Positions 37,354-46,445 of a stretch of DNA of 63,422 nt are shown piece by piece. Numbering within the stretch: position 1 is the stretch's first letter; each line of letters begins with the position of its first letter. The notes below the pieces were generated by a model. The model saw only the letters and a list, made by a program, of their open reading frames with translations, did no database searches and was not told the origin of the DNA. The DNA lies in NCBI RefSeq assembly GCF_048551375.1, contig NZ_JBLYZJ010000014.1, forward strand, positions 1 to 63,422, written 5' to 3'. Source of the stretch: Faucicola sp048551375 (GTDB taxonomy: Bacteria > Pseudomonadota > Gammaproteobacteria > Pseudomonadales > Moraxellaceae). The position numbers and the translations under genes were made by a program.

Positions 37354-37449
37354 CAAATCTGCTTTATTTCTCATTTAAGCCACTATCTTTTCTTAATTTT
37401 TATTTAATCATTTATGCCCTTTATCCAACCCAACTACAAGGACAGGAAC

Positions 37450-38628
37450 ATGGAAAACTCAATCGTAATCGTAAACGGCGTGCGTACCCCAATGGGTGGC
37501 TTCCAAGGTGATTTTAATGATGTCACTAGCCCAGAACTTGGTGCGGTGGTTATCAAAGAAGCGGTCAGCCGTGCTGGTATCGCCCCAGAAGAAGTTGACG
37601 AAGTTATCATGGGTAGCATTTTGACCGCAGGTGTTGGTCAAAGCCCAGCTCGCCAAGCCATGCGTAAAGCAGGTATCCCAGATGCGACTGGTGCATTAAA
37701 CATCAACAAACTTTGTGGTTCTGGTATGAAAGCCATCATGCTAGGTGCAAATGCTATCAAAGCAGGTGAGTTTGACATCGTGGTCGCAGGTGGTATGGAA
37801 TCTATGACCAACTCACCTTACGTGCTACCAAAAGCTCGTGGTGGCTACCGTATGGGCGATGGCGAAATCAAAGACACCATGTTTACTGACGGCTTAAAAG
37901 ATGCTGACACTGGCAAATTGATGGGTGTATTCGCTCAAGAAATGGCGACTGAGCGTGGTATCACTCGTGAAGCGATGGACGCATTTGCTATCGAATCACT
38001 AAACCGTGCTAATACTGCCATCAAAGAAGGTCATTTCAAAGACGAAATTACCCCAGTGACTGTCAAAACTCGCAAAGGCGATGTGGTCATTGACACCGAT
38101 GAGCAACCTGGTAAAGCCAACATCGACAAAATCCCAACCCTAAAACCTGCGTTTGCCAAAGACGGTACAGTGACAGCTGCTAACTCAAGCTCAATCTCTG
38201 ACGGTGCGGCCGCTGTGGTATTGATGACCGAAGCCAAAGCCAAAGAAAAAGGCTTACAACCATTGGCTCGTATCGTTGCTCAAGCGACCCATTCACAACA
38301 TCCAAGCGAATTTACCATTGCTCCAATCGAATGTGTACGTAAAGTGCTAGACAAGGCGGGCTGGTCAAAAGATGACGTTGACCTATGGGAAATCAATGAA
38401 GCCTTTGCGATGGTAACGATGCTTGCGATGGAAGCCAATGACCTTGACCCTGCCAAAGTGAATATCGAAGGCGGTGCGTGTGCGTTGGGTCATCCAGTGG
38501 GTGCGTCTGGTGCAAGAATCGTGGTAACTTTGATTAATTCATTGAAACGTACTGGCGGTAAAAAAGGCGTTGCAAGCCTATGTATCGGTGGTGGTGAAGC
38601 CGTTGCGTTGGCGATTGAATTAATCTAA
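37450..38628 (+). CDS. acetyl-CoA C-acetyltransferase (thiolase)
   Basis: A 392-residue thiolase of the biosynthetic (AtoB/PhaA) class, condensing two acetyl-CoA to acetoacetyl-CoA or the reverse. Seen: VRTPMGGFQGD near residue 12, LNINKLCGSGMKAIMLGA with the acyl-accepting Cys (about 89), VVAGGMESMTNSPYVLP, NGSxA-equivalent ANSSSISDGAAAV, and the end GGACALGHPVGASGARI with the catalytic His, then SLCIGGGEA with the second Cys. The start at ATG 37450 follows AAGGACAGG; the upstream in-frame 37414 lacks such a site. No phb genes flank it, so its pathway (ketone-body, PHB or isoleucine) is open. Confidence 0.93.
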   Translation: MENSIVIVNGVRTPMGGFQGDFNDVTSPELGAVVIKEAVSRAGIAPEEVDEVIMGSILTAGVGQSPARQAMRKAGIPDATGALNINKLCGSGMKAIMLGANAIKAGEFDIVVAGGMESMTNSPYVLPKARGGYRMGDGEIKDTMFTDGLKDADTGKLMGVFAQEMATERGITREAMDAFAIESLNRANTAIKEGHFKDEITPVTVKTRKGDVVIDTDEQPGKANIDKIPTLKPAFAKDGTVTAANSSSISDGAAAVVLMTEAKAKEKGLQPLARIVAQATHSQHPSEFTIAPIECVRKVLDKAGWSKDDVDLWEINEAFAMVTMLAMEANDLDPAKVNIEGGACALGHPVGASGARIVVTLINSLKRTGGKKGVASLCIGGGEAVALAIELI

Positions 38629-38645
38629 TCGCTTGATTAGAAATA

Positions 38646-38678
38646 AAAAGACCCTTAATTTTTTAAGGGTCTTTTTTT
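38646..38678. terminator. bidirectional terminator after thiolase gene
   Basis: A-rich start, stem AAGACCCTT / AAGGGTCTT with an AT-rich loop, then a T-tract; convergent genes on both sides. Confidence 0.92.
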
Positions 38679-39306
38679 AATACATTTTTAGCTGTTCAAT
38701 TATATCAAAACGCTCTAAGTCCTCTGCTAACAGTATCAGTTTTTCTTTATCATCAGTTTGTATTTCTGACTGATAATAATTGGCTTCATCCGCTCGCCAT
38801 TCTGATAATTGAGCTGGCGTAAATTTTGATTTTGCAACACTCGCACCAACAAAATAATAAAATCGTTCTTGTGTGTCACTATCCAAGTTTTTAATATAAT
38901 CAAATGTTTCTGTCAACCCTGCTGAAATCAAATACAAACTATCAAATCCACAAAATGTATCAAAATTTGCATCTTTTGCTTGTAAAAACAACTCAACATA
39001 TTGGGGGCGTTGATACGTTGCTAATAGATATGCCCCAATCTCTAACGCAGGAAATAACCCTTGATAGCTTTCATTCGTATGACGTTCTATCTCAGCCTTA
39101 AATAGCGTTACAATAATTGGCTCATCTGTCTGTAATTGTTGATATTGCAATGCCTTAAACAAACCATATCGGCTTGAAGCGTTCACATCATAGCTGTAAT
39201 CTTCTTTCTCACCCATTTTATAAATAAAATCAGTCAGCAATTCTGCATTATTTCTTATTTGATTTAATATCTCAAGATATGGCTTTATCAATGTATAGTA
39301 AGTCAT
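38677..39306 (-). CDS. hypothetical protein downstream of cold-shock/DUF1294 gene
   Basis: 209 residues, not recognised. The start at ATG 39306 has AGGGT ten bases upstream. The protein is soluble, acidic and rich in Tyr, Phe, Leu, Glu and Gln, and appears all-helical. It shows pairs of helices (YLEILNQIRNNAELLTDF; GLFPALEIGAYLLATYQRPQ; YVELFLQAKDANFDTFCGFD) that look like irregular alpha-alpha repeats. No metal-binding or catalytic motif is seen. It follows the cold-shock/DUF1294 gene by 17 bases, so is likely its operon partner. Confidence 0.65.
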   Translation of the reverse strand: MTYYTLIKPYLEILNQIRNNAELLTDFIYKMGEKEDYSYDVNASSRYGLFKALQYQQLQTDEPIIVTLFKAEIERHTNESYQGLFPALEIGAYLLATYQRPQYVELFLQAKDANFDTFCGFDSLYLISAGLTETFDYIKNLDSDTQERFYYFVGASVAKSKFTPAQLSEWRADEANYYQSEIQTDDKEKLILLAEDLERFDIIEQLKMY

Positions 39307-39323
39307 CAATTTTTACCCTAAAA

Positions 39324-39983
39324 TTATCTGTAACGCAATTTTATAAAATAGATAACCAGCAATCCAATAATATTCCCCACCACGGTAATATAGAAGTTTT
39401 TCCGAAACTCTGGCTTTTGTGATTTATGTCGCAAAAAATAATGAGCAAACACCGCCCCTACCCAACCGCCTGCCAAAGCCAGCTTATGCAAAGTCGCTTC
39501 CGCCACACGCCAACTGCCATTTTGAGCCGAATTTTTATCATGGGCATATAGCAAAAATGTCGCCAAACCCACTGCCCCATACCAACCCAATAGCACCATC
39601 GGTAATACTTTTATCAGCACCAACACCGCCAATATCCCCATAAAACCTACCGCCACACCCACCCAAGTAAGCAATACTTGGTTACTGGCTTGGTACTGTT
39701 GTTGACGCACGGCTTGAGCATTTTTGCGAGCGACTTGTTGCTGTACGAACGCTGACTGTTGCACGTTTTTGGCACAAGGTTGGTTATTTTTACCCACGCC
39801 TATCTCAAAAACCACCGATTCACCGATGACAGGGCGAGTTTTGGCTCGATAATCACTGATATGAAAGAAAATATCGCCTTTATGCTCAGTTTGGATAAAA
39901 CCAAAGCCTTTATCATCTTGCCAACGCACAATCGTACCTTGGGTTTTTTGATTTTGTTTGGTTTGGGTGGTCGATTGCACCAT
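39324..39983 (-). CDS. cold-shock domain-DUF1294 fusion protein
   Basis: 219 residues. Start chosen at ATG 39983 since AGGAAG lies eight bases upstream. Seen: an N-terminal cold-shock nucleic-acid-binding domain (GTIVRWQDDKGFGFIQ, about 17-32, with RNP1-like KGFGFI and RNP2-like DIFFHIS), a Gln/Ala-rich linker (about 85-110), then four hydrophobic segments with the DUF1294 signature GWYGAVGLATFLLYAHDK and GSWRVAEATLHKLALAGGWVGAVFA. The fusion is common in proteobacteria; it places an RNA-binding domain at the inner membrane. Function unknown. Confidence 0.9.
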   Translation of the reverse strand: MVQSTTQTKQNQKTQGTIVRWQDDKGFGFIQTEHKGDIFFHISDYRAKTRPVIGESVVFEIGVGKNNQPCAKNVQQSAFVQQQVARKNAQAVRQQQYQASNQVLLTWVGVAVGFMGILAVLVLIKVLPMVLLGWYGAVGLATFLLYAHDKNSAQNGSWRVAEATLHKLALAGGWVGAVFAHYFLRHKSQKPEFRKNFYITVVGNIIGLLVIYFIKLRYR

Positions 39984-40419
39984 TGATTGCTTCCTAATGT
40001 TATTTTTTATCAATGTCAAAACCCTATTATAGCATTTACATAACTCACATTCTTTGCGTTACGACAAGAATAGGCAAAACTTCTGCGGTAATTTCACCAC
40101 ACACTGTTATCAAATTTACTTAACATAACGCCCCTTTACACCCTATAAACAAAACTTTATCAAACACCACTACTGTATCAAGGTCAATTCCCCTAAACTG
40201 GTTTCAAGTTAAGCAAACAATGAAATTTAAGTAAAAAATCATATTAGCTTAACAAGCTAATAATTAAACCATAATTCGTACAAGATATTGATTTAATTAT
40301 TAATTATAATGCCAATATTTATATTGGACTCTAACTAAAGAAAATAATATATTTTATAATTATTACATTTAAAATTAATGTATAATTAAGAATATAACGA
40401 TGAAAATGGAGAAATTCTC
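39984..40419. promoter_or_regulatory. AT-rich upstream region of DUF2382 gene
   Basis: No gene seen in this 436-base gap. It is very AT-rich in its right half. A TATAAT at 40355-40360 about 60 bases before the next start is a candidate -10 but lacks a clear -35. No repeat family was found. Confidence 0.35.
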
Positions 40420-41214
40420 ATGGCAAGTTTAATGCGTTTACGTGATATTCAAGACACTCATGCTGACCTTTTAGGTAAAGATTACTTTGACCCTACTGGC
40501 AAAACTGCCTTTGGTCTAAATAGCGATAAAGTTGGTAGCATCAAAGGGGCATTGGTTGATGACACCACAGGTCGTATCCGTTATTTTATCGTAGATGTGG
40601 GTGGGTGGTTTAGCTCAAAAGAAGTGTTAGTACCAGCAGGTCTTGCTCGTATTGACGGCGACAGCGTGTACTTTGACACCTTGAGCAAAGAAACAGTCGA
40701 AGGTATGGACGTGTATGACGAAAATTACAACTACAGCATCGAAGAACAAACCGTGCGTGACCGTGAAGTCTTTAACCGTGGTACAACCCCACTTCAACTA
40801 ACCGACAAAGAATATACCGCACCAAACACCCTTGAGCTACTTGAAGAGCGTCTAAGTGTTAATAAAGACAAAATTGTAGCAGGTTTGTTAAGTGTTGGTA
40901 AACACGTTGTATCAGAAAACCGCACAGTAAACGTAGAATTGATGGAAGAACAAGCTCATATCGAGCGTACCCCAGTGAACCGTCCAACTGACCGTTCAAT
41001 CGGTGATGACCGTGCCAACGCTACCATCAATGTTGAACTTGAAGCCGAACGTGCCAACGTAAGCAAACAAACTTATGTAACTGAAGAAGTAAACGTAGAT
41101 AAAGTTGCTCAAACTCGCACTGAAACTTTCAACGAAACTGTACGCCGTGAAGAACTTGACGTACAAAAAGATGGCGTTGAACGTGTAACTGGTGCTGATG
41201 TAAAACGTAAATAA
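40420..41214 (+). CDS. PRC-barrel and DUF2382 domain protein
   Basis: 264 residues. Seen: an N-terminal PRC-barrel (SDKVGSIKGALVDDTTGRIR, about 33-52, then VDVGGWFSSKEVLVPAGLARID), followed after a linker by a DUF2382 domain (LELLEERLSVNKDKIVAGLL, about 138-157, then VSENRTVNVELMEEQAHIER and a repeat of the same strand pattern to residue 262). Such proteins are often stress-related in bacteria, including radiation and desiccation-tolerant ones; the biochemical role is unknown. Codon use is strongly biased toward common codons, suggesting high expression. GGAG precedes the ATG. A shorter DUF2382 paralogue follows. Confidence 0.85.
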   Translation: MASLMRLRDIQDTHADLLGKDYFDPTGKTAFGLNSDKVGSIKGALVDDTTGRIRYFIVDVGGWFSSKEVLVPAGLARIDGDSVYFDTLSKETVEGMDVYDENYNYSIEEQTVRDREVFNRGTTPLQLTDKEYTAPNTLELLEERLSVNKDKIVAGLLSVGKHVVSENRTVNVELMEEQAHIERTPVNRPTDRSIGDDRANATINVELEAERANVSKQTYVTEEVNVDKVAQTRTETFNETVRREELDVQKDGVERVTGADVKRK

Positions 41215-41252
41215 GCACTGATAAAGCTCTAATGGTTAACCATTAGTAACCC

Positions 41253-41285
41253 AAAAGGCAGATGGTTTTCATCTGCCTTTTTTTA
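41253..41285 (+). terminator. terminator after PRC-barrel/DUF2382 gene
   Basis: Stem AAAGGCAGAT / ATCTGCCTTT with loop GGTTTTC, then T-tract. Confidence 0.9.
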
Positions 41286-41298
41286 TGAAAACTTTTTA

Positions 41299-41336
41299 AA
41301 CCCTCCCCCAACCCCTCCCTATGGGAGGGGCGTTTA
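41299..41336. repeat. short C/G-rich hairpin related to family E
   Basis: CCCTCCCCCAACCCCTCCC and GGGAGGGG, next to the ribosome binding region of the following gene. Confidence 0.45.
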
Positions 41337-41353
41337 TAAATTTGAGGCACATC

Positions 41354-41878
41354 ATGCAACAACCATCAAAGACAAATGAAACCAAACCCAATCCCGAACT
41401 TGTCAGCTTGCCAAACGTACTGACCCCAAACGGTGAATCGTTAGAACATCACACCTTAGAACTGCTTGCCGAACGTGCCAAAGTCGATATCGAAAAAATC
41501 ATCACAGGTACGGTCAAACTTAGCAAACAGATTAAAACCGAAAACGTCAATATCCCTGTCACCCTAACTCAAGAAGTGCTAGTGATTGAACATACTGGTA
41601 ATGATAATTTACCGACTGGTGATGACCGCATTCATGTTAATACCGCTGAGGCAGTGCCAGCCAGTATCATGTTAAATGGTGAAAAAGTGACCTTGGGTGA
41701 TAAACCGCTTGAAGTCGTTATCAGTCAACAAGTGGCTCATGTCAATGTACAAACTGTCGTCACTGAACAAATCGCCTTGACCACTGAAGCAGTGCAACAT
41801 GAACAGCAAATCCCTGTGACCTTACGCCATGAGGAATTGGTGGTGGAAGAAAATGGCGTGGAAGCGGTGAAAAAATAA
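41354..41878 (+). CDS. DUF2382 domain protein without PRC-barrel
   Basis: 174 residues. The start at ATG 41354 has GAGG six bases upstream. A short polar leader is followed by one DUF2382 domain: TLELLAERAKVDIEKIITGT (about 36-55), VNIPVTLTQEVLVIEHTG and a second half with VPASIMLNGEKVTL, EVVISQQVAHVNVQTVV and IPVTLRHEELVVEENG. It is a paralogue of the preceding protein's C-terminal part but lacks the PRC-barrel, and codons are less biased. Separated from it by a terminator, so possibly expressed at a lower level. Confidence 0.8.
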   Translation: MQQPSKTNETKPNPELVSLPNVLTPNGESLEHHTLELLAERAKVDIEKIITGTVKLSKQIKTENVNIPVTLTQEVLVIEHTGNDNLPTGDDRIHVNTAEAVPASIMLNGEKVTLGDKPLEVVISQQVAHVNVQTVVTEQIALTTEAVQHEQQIPVTLRHEELVVEENGVEAVKK

Positions 41879-41926
41879 ATAAGAAAAATAGGATTTACAA
41901 AAACTATAAATTCACTTTTCTCAATA

Positions 41927-42010
41927 AAGACGCTAGACCCCTGCCTACGCAGGGGTGACGAGTAATTAGAAACTGTCGTCATTCCTGCGAATGCAGGAAT
42001 CCAGTGTCTT
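41927..42010. repeat. double-hairpin repeat, family F
   Basis: Contains CCCCTGCCTACGCAGGGG (41938-41955) and ATTCCTGCGAATGCAGGAAT (41981-42000), with short outer inverted ends (AAGACGCTAG / CCAGTGTCTT). Related CGTCATTCC-type hairpins occur in many proteobacteria. Confidence 0.65.
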
Positions 42011-42032
42011 GAACGTAGGACTTAAATAAATT

Positions 42033-42923
42033 TTAAGGCTTCACCATTTCTTTTAACAGTTGTAAAAAGCCTTGCACATAGGCAAGCGATTGGCTGTTTT
42101 GACGCAAGGCGACATACAACTGACAAAACACCCCCTCGCCCAACGCACGAGAAACCACCCAACCCTTTTTCTCATATTCACTAATCACCCAATTAGGCAA
42201 TGCCCCCACTCCTCGCTCACTGGCGATAAGCTGAATCAACATGGCGGTAAGCTCAGTGGTGCGTATCTTGGCAGGACTGACATGGGCAGGCTCAAGAAAA
42301 TGGGCAATCACATCAAGGCGACTGGCTTCGACAGGATAGGCAATCAGCGTTTGGGTCGCCAAATCTTGGGGTGTGATGGGGGATTTTTTTTGGGCAAGGG
42401 GATGACTTGGGGCAAGCACTAGACGACTTTCGTATTCAAACAACGGCAAATACACCAGCCCATCCATTGGCAAGGCACTTGCGGTAACAAGGATGTCAAT
42501 TTCTTTATCCAACAACATCTGATGCGGTGCTGGCTCAAAGGCGGTGGCAAAGTCAAGCTCGACTTCTTGCCATTGCTTGCGATAACGATTGAGAATCGGC
42601 ATCAACCAATCAAAACAACTGTGACATTCAGAAGCAAGGCGTAACTGCCCTATCTGCCCACTTGCCAAGCGTCTAATACTACCGATGCTCTGCTGAAATT
42701 GGGGCAAAATACTATCCGCCAATTTAAGCATTTCATCGCCTGCTAACGTGAAGCTAATCGGACGAGAGCGGCGGTTGACAAAGCTGACCCCATAATAGTT
42801 TTCGATTTCTTTGAGTTGGTGCGATACCGCAGAAGCCGTGACGTGAAGTTCTTCGGCAGCCCCTGCTAGTGAGCCTTGTTCTCGCAAGGCAGTCAACATT
42901 TGTAAATGGCGTATTTCTAACAT
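42033..42923 (-). CDS. metR: LysR-family regulator MetR
   Basis: A 296-residue transcription regulator of methionine biosynthesis, using homocysteine as co-effector in E. coli. Seen: LysR-type winged helix-turn-helix (MLEIRHLQMLTALREQGSLA, then LHVTASAVSHQLKEIE), and the effector domain with LASECHSCFDWLMPILN (residues about 95-111), which is the MetR-specific segment (E. coli: IECHSCIQWLTPAL), LIAYPVEASRLDVIAHFL and GVGALPNWVISEYEKKGWVV. Length normal. It is divergent from pepD, with 120 bases between; a clear MetR box (TGAA-N5-TTCA) was not found there. Confidence 0.92.
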   Translation of the reverse strand: MLEIRHLQMLTALREQGSLAGAAEELHVTASAVSHQLKEIENYYGVSFVNRRSRPISFTLAGDEMLKLADSILPQFQQSIGSIRRLASGQIGQLRLASECHSCFDWLMPILNRYRKQWQEVELDFATAFEPAPHQMLLDKEIDILVTASALPMDGLVYLPLFEYESRLVLAPSHPLAQKKSPITPQDLATQTLIAYPVEASRLDVIAHFLEPAHVSPAKIRTTELTAMLIQLIASERGVGALPNWVISEYEKKGWVVSRALGEGVFCQLYVALRQNSQSLAYVQGFLQLLKEMVKP

Positions 42924-43043
42924 AAGTATTTATTCAAAATTTAGGAAGGGTATTTTTGACATTGATGTTCAAATTCAGATACTTTAATATGGTGACATCA
43001 ATTACTTAATTATTCAATCATTCAATGACTAAAGGAAAATAAA

Positions 43044-44546
43044 ATGACTTCGATAAATAATCATATTCGCCAATTAGAACCAACTCGTGTTTGGCAATGG
43101 TTTGCTCAAATTTGTGATGTCCCTCATCCGACTTTTAGCGAACGCCCATTGGGTGAATTATTGGTCAATAAAGCCAACACCGAAGGCAAAGCCTATGGAT
43201 TGACTGCAGAAATTGATGCAAAAGGCAATGTACGCATCCAAAAAGCAGGGACGCACGGTATGCAAGACCACGCCACCGTAGCATTACAAGCCCATTATGA
43301 TATGGTCGCCCAAAAAGGGGCGACCTCGACCCACGACTTTATCAATGACCCCATCCAAACCGTTATCAAAGATGGCTGGGTTTGGGCAAATGACACCACC
43401 CTTGGGGCGGATAATGGCATTGGATTGGCGATGGGGCTTGCGGTGGCGTTTAGTGACGATATCGCTCACCCACCGCTCAGTTTGGTAATTACTGCCGAAG
43501 AAGAAACGGGCATGGGTGGGGTCATGGCATTAAGCCCAACATGGCTCGATGTGCCATATCTGATTAACCTTGATTCAGAAGACGAAGGGGCGATGTTTGT
43601 CGGCTGTGCAGGCGGTCGTGATGCCACATTTAGCCATGATTTTACCACCCAATCGCTCGACAGCGTTAACAATGCCAATTTATCACTCGTCCAAATCAAC
43701 GTCAGTGGCTTGCACGGCGGACATTCAGGCATTGATATCCATAAAGGGTTTGCCAATGCCAATTTGGTGTTGGCTCGTGTGTTGGCAAATGCGTTTGAAC
43801 AGTCAGCCTTTTATTTACAACAGTTTAAAGGCGGTCAGTTACGCAATGTCATCACTCGTGATGCCACCGCCGTGGTATTAGCGGATTTAGCCGTGATTAC
43901 CCCATTCATCGAGCAACAACAAGCCATCATTGCTGAAGAATATCGCCATACCGAACCGAATTTTGCCATCACCATCGAGCCAGTGACATTAGAAAACCCC
44001 TCAATCCTCAGCCTAAATGACACCCAAAAAGTCTTGGATGTGATTCGCAGTGTGCCAAATGGGGTCTTTCGCATGAGCGATGATTTTGATGTGGTCGAAA
44101 GCTCTATCAGTACAGGGGTTATCACGCTTGAGGCAAATAAAGAAGCAGGCAAATTTGAGATGCAATGCTTGATGCGTTCATTGGCAGAAACACCAAAAGA
44201 CGACATCAGCCAAGCCCTATCCGCCTTGGCACGTTTGGCAGGGATAAGTTTTCGGGCGAGCGATGATTACCCTGGATGGAAGCCTGCCTCAAGCTCCTAT
44301 TTGCTCAATCAAACCAAACCAATTATGCAACAAGTTTTTGGCAAAGAGCCGACCGTGGAAGTCATTCATGCAGGGTTAGAATGTGGGATTTTAAGCGGAC
44401 GTTCACCCAATAAAGCCTTGGATATGATTTCATTTGGACCGAATATCCGCTCGGCTCACTCACCCAAAGAACGAGTGGAAATCGACAGTGTGGCAAAAAC
44501 ATGGGAAGTTTTATTGCAATTGTTAAAGCAAATTCCTAAAGAGTAA
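43044..44546 (+). CDS. pepD: aminoacyl-histidine dipeptidase (peptidase D)
   Basis: A 500-residue M20-type dizinc dipeptidase that hydrolyses X-His dipeptides (carnosine-like) in the cytoplasm. Seen: RQLEPTRVWQWFAQICDVPHP, ALQAHYDMVAQKG (Zn His), WANDTTLGADNGIGLAMGLA (bridging Asp), ITAEEETGMGGVMAL (catalytic Glu), LINLDSEDEG and a lid domain with GLHGGHSGIDIHKG; the last Zn His lies in NIRSAHSPKERVEID. Slightly longer than E. coli PepD (485). Divergent from metR. Confidence 0.95.
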   Translation: MTSINNHIRQLEPTRVWQWFAQICDVPHPTFSERPLGELLVNKANTEGKAYGLTAEIDAKGNVRIQKAGTHGMQDHATVALQAHYDMVAQKGATSTHDFINDPIQTVIKDGWVWANDTTLGADNGIGLAMGLAVAFSDDIAHPPLSLVITAEEETGMGGVMALSPTWLDVPYLINLDSEDEGAMFVGCAGGRDATFSHDFTTQSLDSVNNANLSLVQINVSGLHGGHSGIDIHKGFANANLVLARVLANAFEQSAFYLQQFKGGQLRNVITRDATAVVLADLAVITPFIEQQQAIIAEEYRHTEPNFAITIEPVTLENPSILSLNDTQKVLDVIRSVPNGVFRMSDDFDVVESSISTGVITLEANKEAGKFEMQCLMRSLAETPKDDISQALSALARLAGISFRASDDYPGWKPASSSYLLNQTKPIMQQVFGKEPTVEVIHAGLECGILSGRSPNKALDMISFGPNIRSAHSPKERVEIDSVAKTWEVLLQLLKQIPKE

Positions 44547-44572
44547 AACTTAGAACTCGCAAAATGATTTTC

Positions 44573-44720
44573 TTCAATCTCCCCCAACCCCCTCTTTACG
44601 AAAGAGGGGGCTATACCCCCATAACTTAGACTAAAACTGTGGGCAAGTCCCCCTTTGAAAAAGGGGGATTTAGGGGGATTATAGGTAAAATGTTAATACT
44701 TCTTATCCCAAGTTTAGGTT
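44573..44720. repeat. family E element (inverted relative to 3178-3393)
   Basis: Starts AATCTCCCCCAACCCCCTCT, continues with a GGGGGCTATACCCCCATAAC spacer like the reverse complement of 3245-3300, and ends with CTTCTTATCCCAAGTTTAGG, which matches the left terminal repeat at 3178-3200 with several changes. Confidence 0.6.
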
Positions 44721-44722
44721 AT

Positions 44723-44790
44723 TGTAGGGGCTTATTGCATAAGCCCAATATGTGAAATCTTAAACAGGGCGTAAGCATTACGCCCCTACG
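44723..44790. repeat. facing pair of family A palindromes
   Basis: GTAGGGGCTTATTGCATAAG then CCC (44723-44747) faces a minus-strand copy at 44767-44790 (GTAGGGGCGTAATGCTTACG then CCC). The first carries compensating changes (CTTAT/ATAAG instead of CGTAT/ATACG) that keep the stem intact, evidence that the hairpin itself matters. Confidence 0.7.
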
Positions 44791-44823
44791 ACTTTAACTT
44801 TTGGATTTGGTATAAGACAAATC

Positions 44824-44850
44824 ATAGCGTGGGTTAGGCGTAACCCACGG
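44824..44850 (+). repeat. family C palindrome
   Basis: ATAGCGTGGGTTAGGCGTAA then CCCACGG; the stem of the copy at 40-70 with a shortened loop. With the preceding repeats it fills most of the 381-base pepD-DUF21 gap. Confidence 0.65.
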
Positions 44851-44927
44851 AACTGAAATGCACTATTCTGAAATTAAATGACGATAAATAGGACTTAAGC
44901 ATTCCACCCCTACCAAAATTTATATTG

Positions 44928-46244
44928 TTACCCCTCAACTTGAATGGGTGTATCCGTCAAATAACGTGTCACAAGCAACTGGTCGATTTTATGATGGTCG
45001 ATATCCACCACTTCAAATTTATAACCATGATGCTCGACAAAATCAGCAGGACGTGGGATTTTTCGTAATTTATACATCATAAACCCTGCCAAGGTTTCAT
45101 AATTATCCCATTCTGGGAAGTCTTCAATATCCAAGGCATGCTTTACATCCTCGATGGGGGTAATGCCATCAATCAGCCATGAATGCTCATCACGTTGGAT
45201 GATTTGCTGTTCATCTTCCATTGGTGCGACCCAATCACCCATCACCGTCATCATAATGTCCGACAGGGTAATCACGCCCACCACGAGAGCATATTCGTTC
45301 ATCACCACGGCAAATTTTTCTTTACTGGCTCGAAAGCGGTCAAGTAGCTCGGACAACGTCAACGCATCAGGCACGATTAACACATTACGAATGGTGGTTT
45401 CATTCAATAATAATTGGGATTTATTGCTTAAAATTTTGACCAGAATGTCTTTGGTATCCACATAACCGATAACATGGTCAATATTTTCATTACACACCAA
45501 AAATTTAGAATATGGATAATCAGCAATCTTTTGTTGAATACTTTCGGCTGACTCCCCCAAGGTAAAATACACCACATCTTCACGAGTGGTCATACTCGAT
45601 GGTACATTGCGTTCTTCTAGCTCAAATACATTTTCGATAAAATGATGTTCTTGTTTAAGTAACACGCCCGCCTGAGCCCCTGCATCCACCACTGCAGAAA
45701 TGTCATCAAAGGTGATATTATCATCTCGGATAGTGTTAATTTTTAAAATCCGAAAAATCATATTTGACAGCATATTAAGTAGCCACGCCAATGGCTTACA
45801 CAGCATAACAAACCATGAAATCGGCTTAATCACCGCCACTGCCACACGCTCTGGAGCAATCATGGCAAGGCGTTTGGGAATCAAATCGGCAAATAAAATA
45901 AATGACAAGGTGACAAAGGTAAACGACAGTACAAACGAAATGGTTTCGAGCATTTCACCTGTATAAAAAGGAGCAATCAGTTTGGCAAAATAGGGTCGAA
46001 ACGCCCCCTCGCCCAAGATACCACCCAAAATGGCGATGGCATTTAGCCCAATTTGTGAGGAAGCCAAAAAATCGGCAGAATGACTTTGTAAAGTTAGCAC
46101 TTTATCGGCACGCTCATCGCCTGCCTCTGCCATTAGTTTGAGTTTGATTTTTCTTGCCCCAGCAAGGGCGATTTCGGACAAAGATAAAAACCCTGCCAAA
46201 GCAATCAAAACCGTGATAATCAATATGTTTTGCAATAAATCCAC
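44928..46244 (-). CDS. CNNM/CBS-domain membrane protein (UPF0053, hemolysin-C-like)
   Basis: 438 residues, beginning with GTG. Seen: an N-terminal DUF21/CNNM membrane domain with about four spans (LIITVLIALAGFLSLSEIAL; FVLSFTFVTLSFILFADLIPKRLA at about 107-130), two CBS domains (MTTREDVVYFTLGESAESIQ; FAVVMNEYALVVGVITLSDI) and a C-terminal CorC/HlyC transporter-associated domain (HSWLIDGITPIEDVKHAL; GYKFEVVDIDHHKIDQLLV). This is the YtfL/YfjD-type architecture, linked to Mg/Co efflux or polyamine-related transport in characterised members. The annotation hemolysin is historical. Transcribed alone. Confidence 0.9.
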   Translation of the reverse strand: MDLLQNILIITVLIALAGFLSLSEIALAGARKIKLKLMAEAGDERADKVLTLQSHSADFLASSQIGLNAIAILGGILGEGAFRPYFAKLIAPFYTGEMLETISFVLSFTFVTLSFILFADLIPKRLAMIAPERVAVAVIKPISWFVMLCKPLAWLLNMLSNMIFRILKINTIRDDNITFDDISAVVDAGAQAGVLLKQEHHFIENVFELEERNVPSSMTTREDVVYFTLGESAESIQQKIADYPYSKFLVCNENIDHVIGYVDTKDILVKILSNKSQLLLNETTIRNVLIVPDALTLSELLDRFRASKEKFAVVMNEYALVVGVITLSDIMMTVMGDWVAPMEDEQQIIQRDEHSWLIDGITPIEDVKHALDIEDFPEWDNYETLAGFMMYKLRKIPRPADFVEHHGYKFEVVDIDHHKIDQLLVTRYLTDTPIQVEG

Positions 46245-46372
46245 GAGACACCGTGTTGATAGTTTTTTAAAATAAATTAAAATAAAGTTGGTTAATAATC
46301 GTAGTATCTCACTACATTAGCATAATCTAGCATAATTCTCTGTTAAATTTTACAACATTTTTTTAAACTGCA

Positions 46373-46406
46373 TAAAAAATCCCCAATACAGGATTGAGGA
46401 TTTTTG
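46373..46406 (-). terminator. terminator of the fadBA operon
   Basis: On the minus strand, AAAAATCCTCAATCC / TTGGGGATTTTTT form a stem (one G-T pair) followed by T residues, 40 bases after the fadA stop. Confidence 0.75.
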
Positions 46407-46445
46407 GGGGAATAATAATGAAAACAATCTTCCCAATAATACAAA

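Noticed and set aside
42924..43043. MetR operator between metR and pepD
   Set aside because: Only weak half-sites (TTCA, TGAA) with wrong spacing were found.
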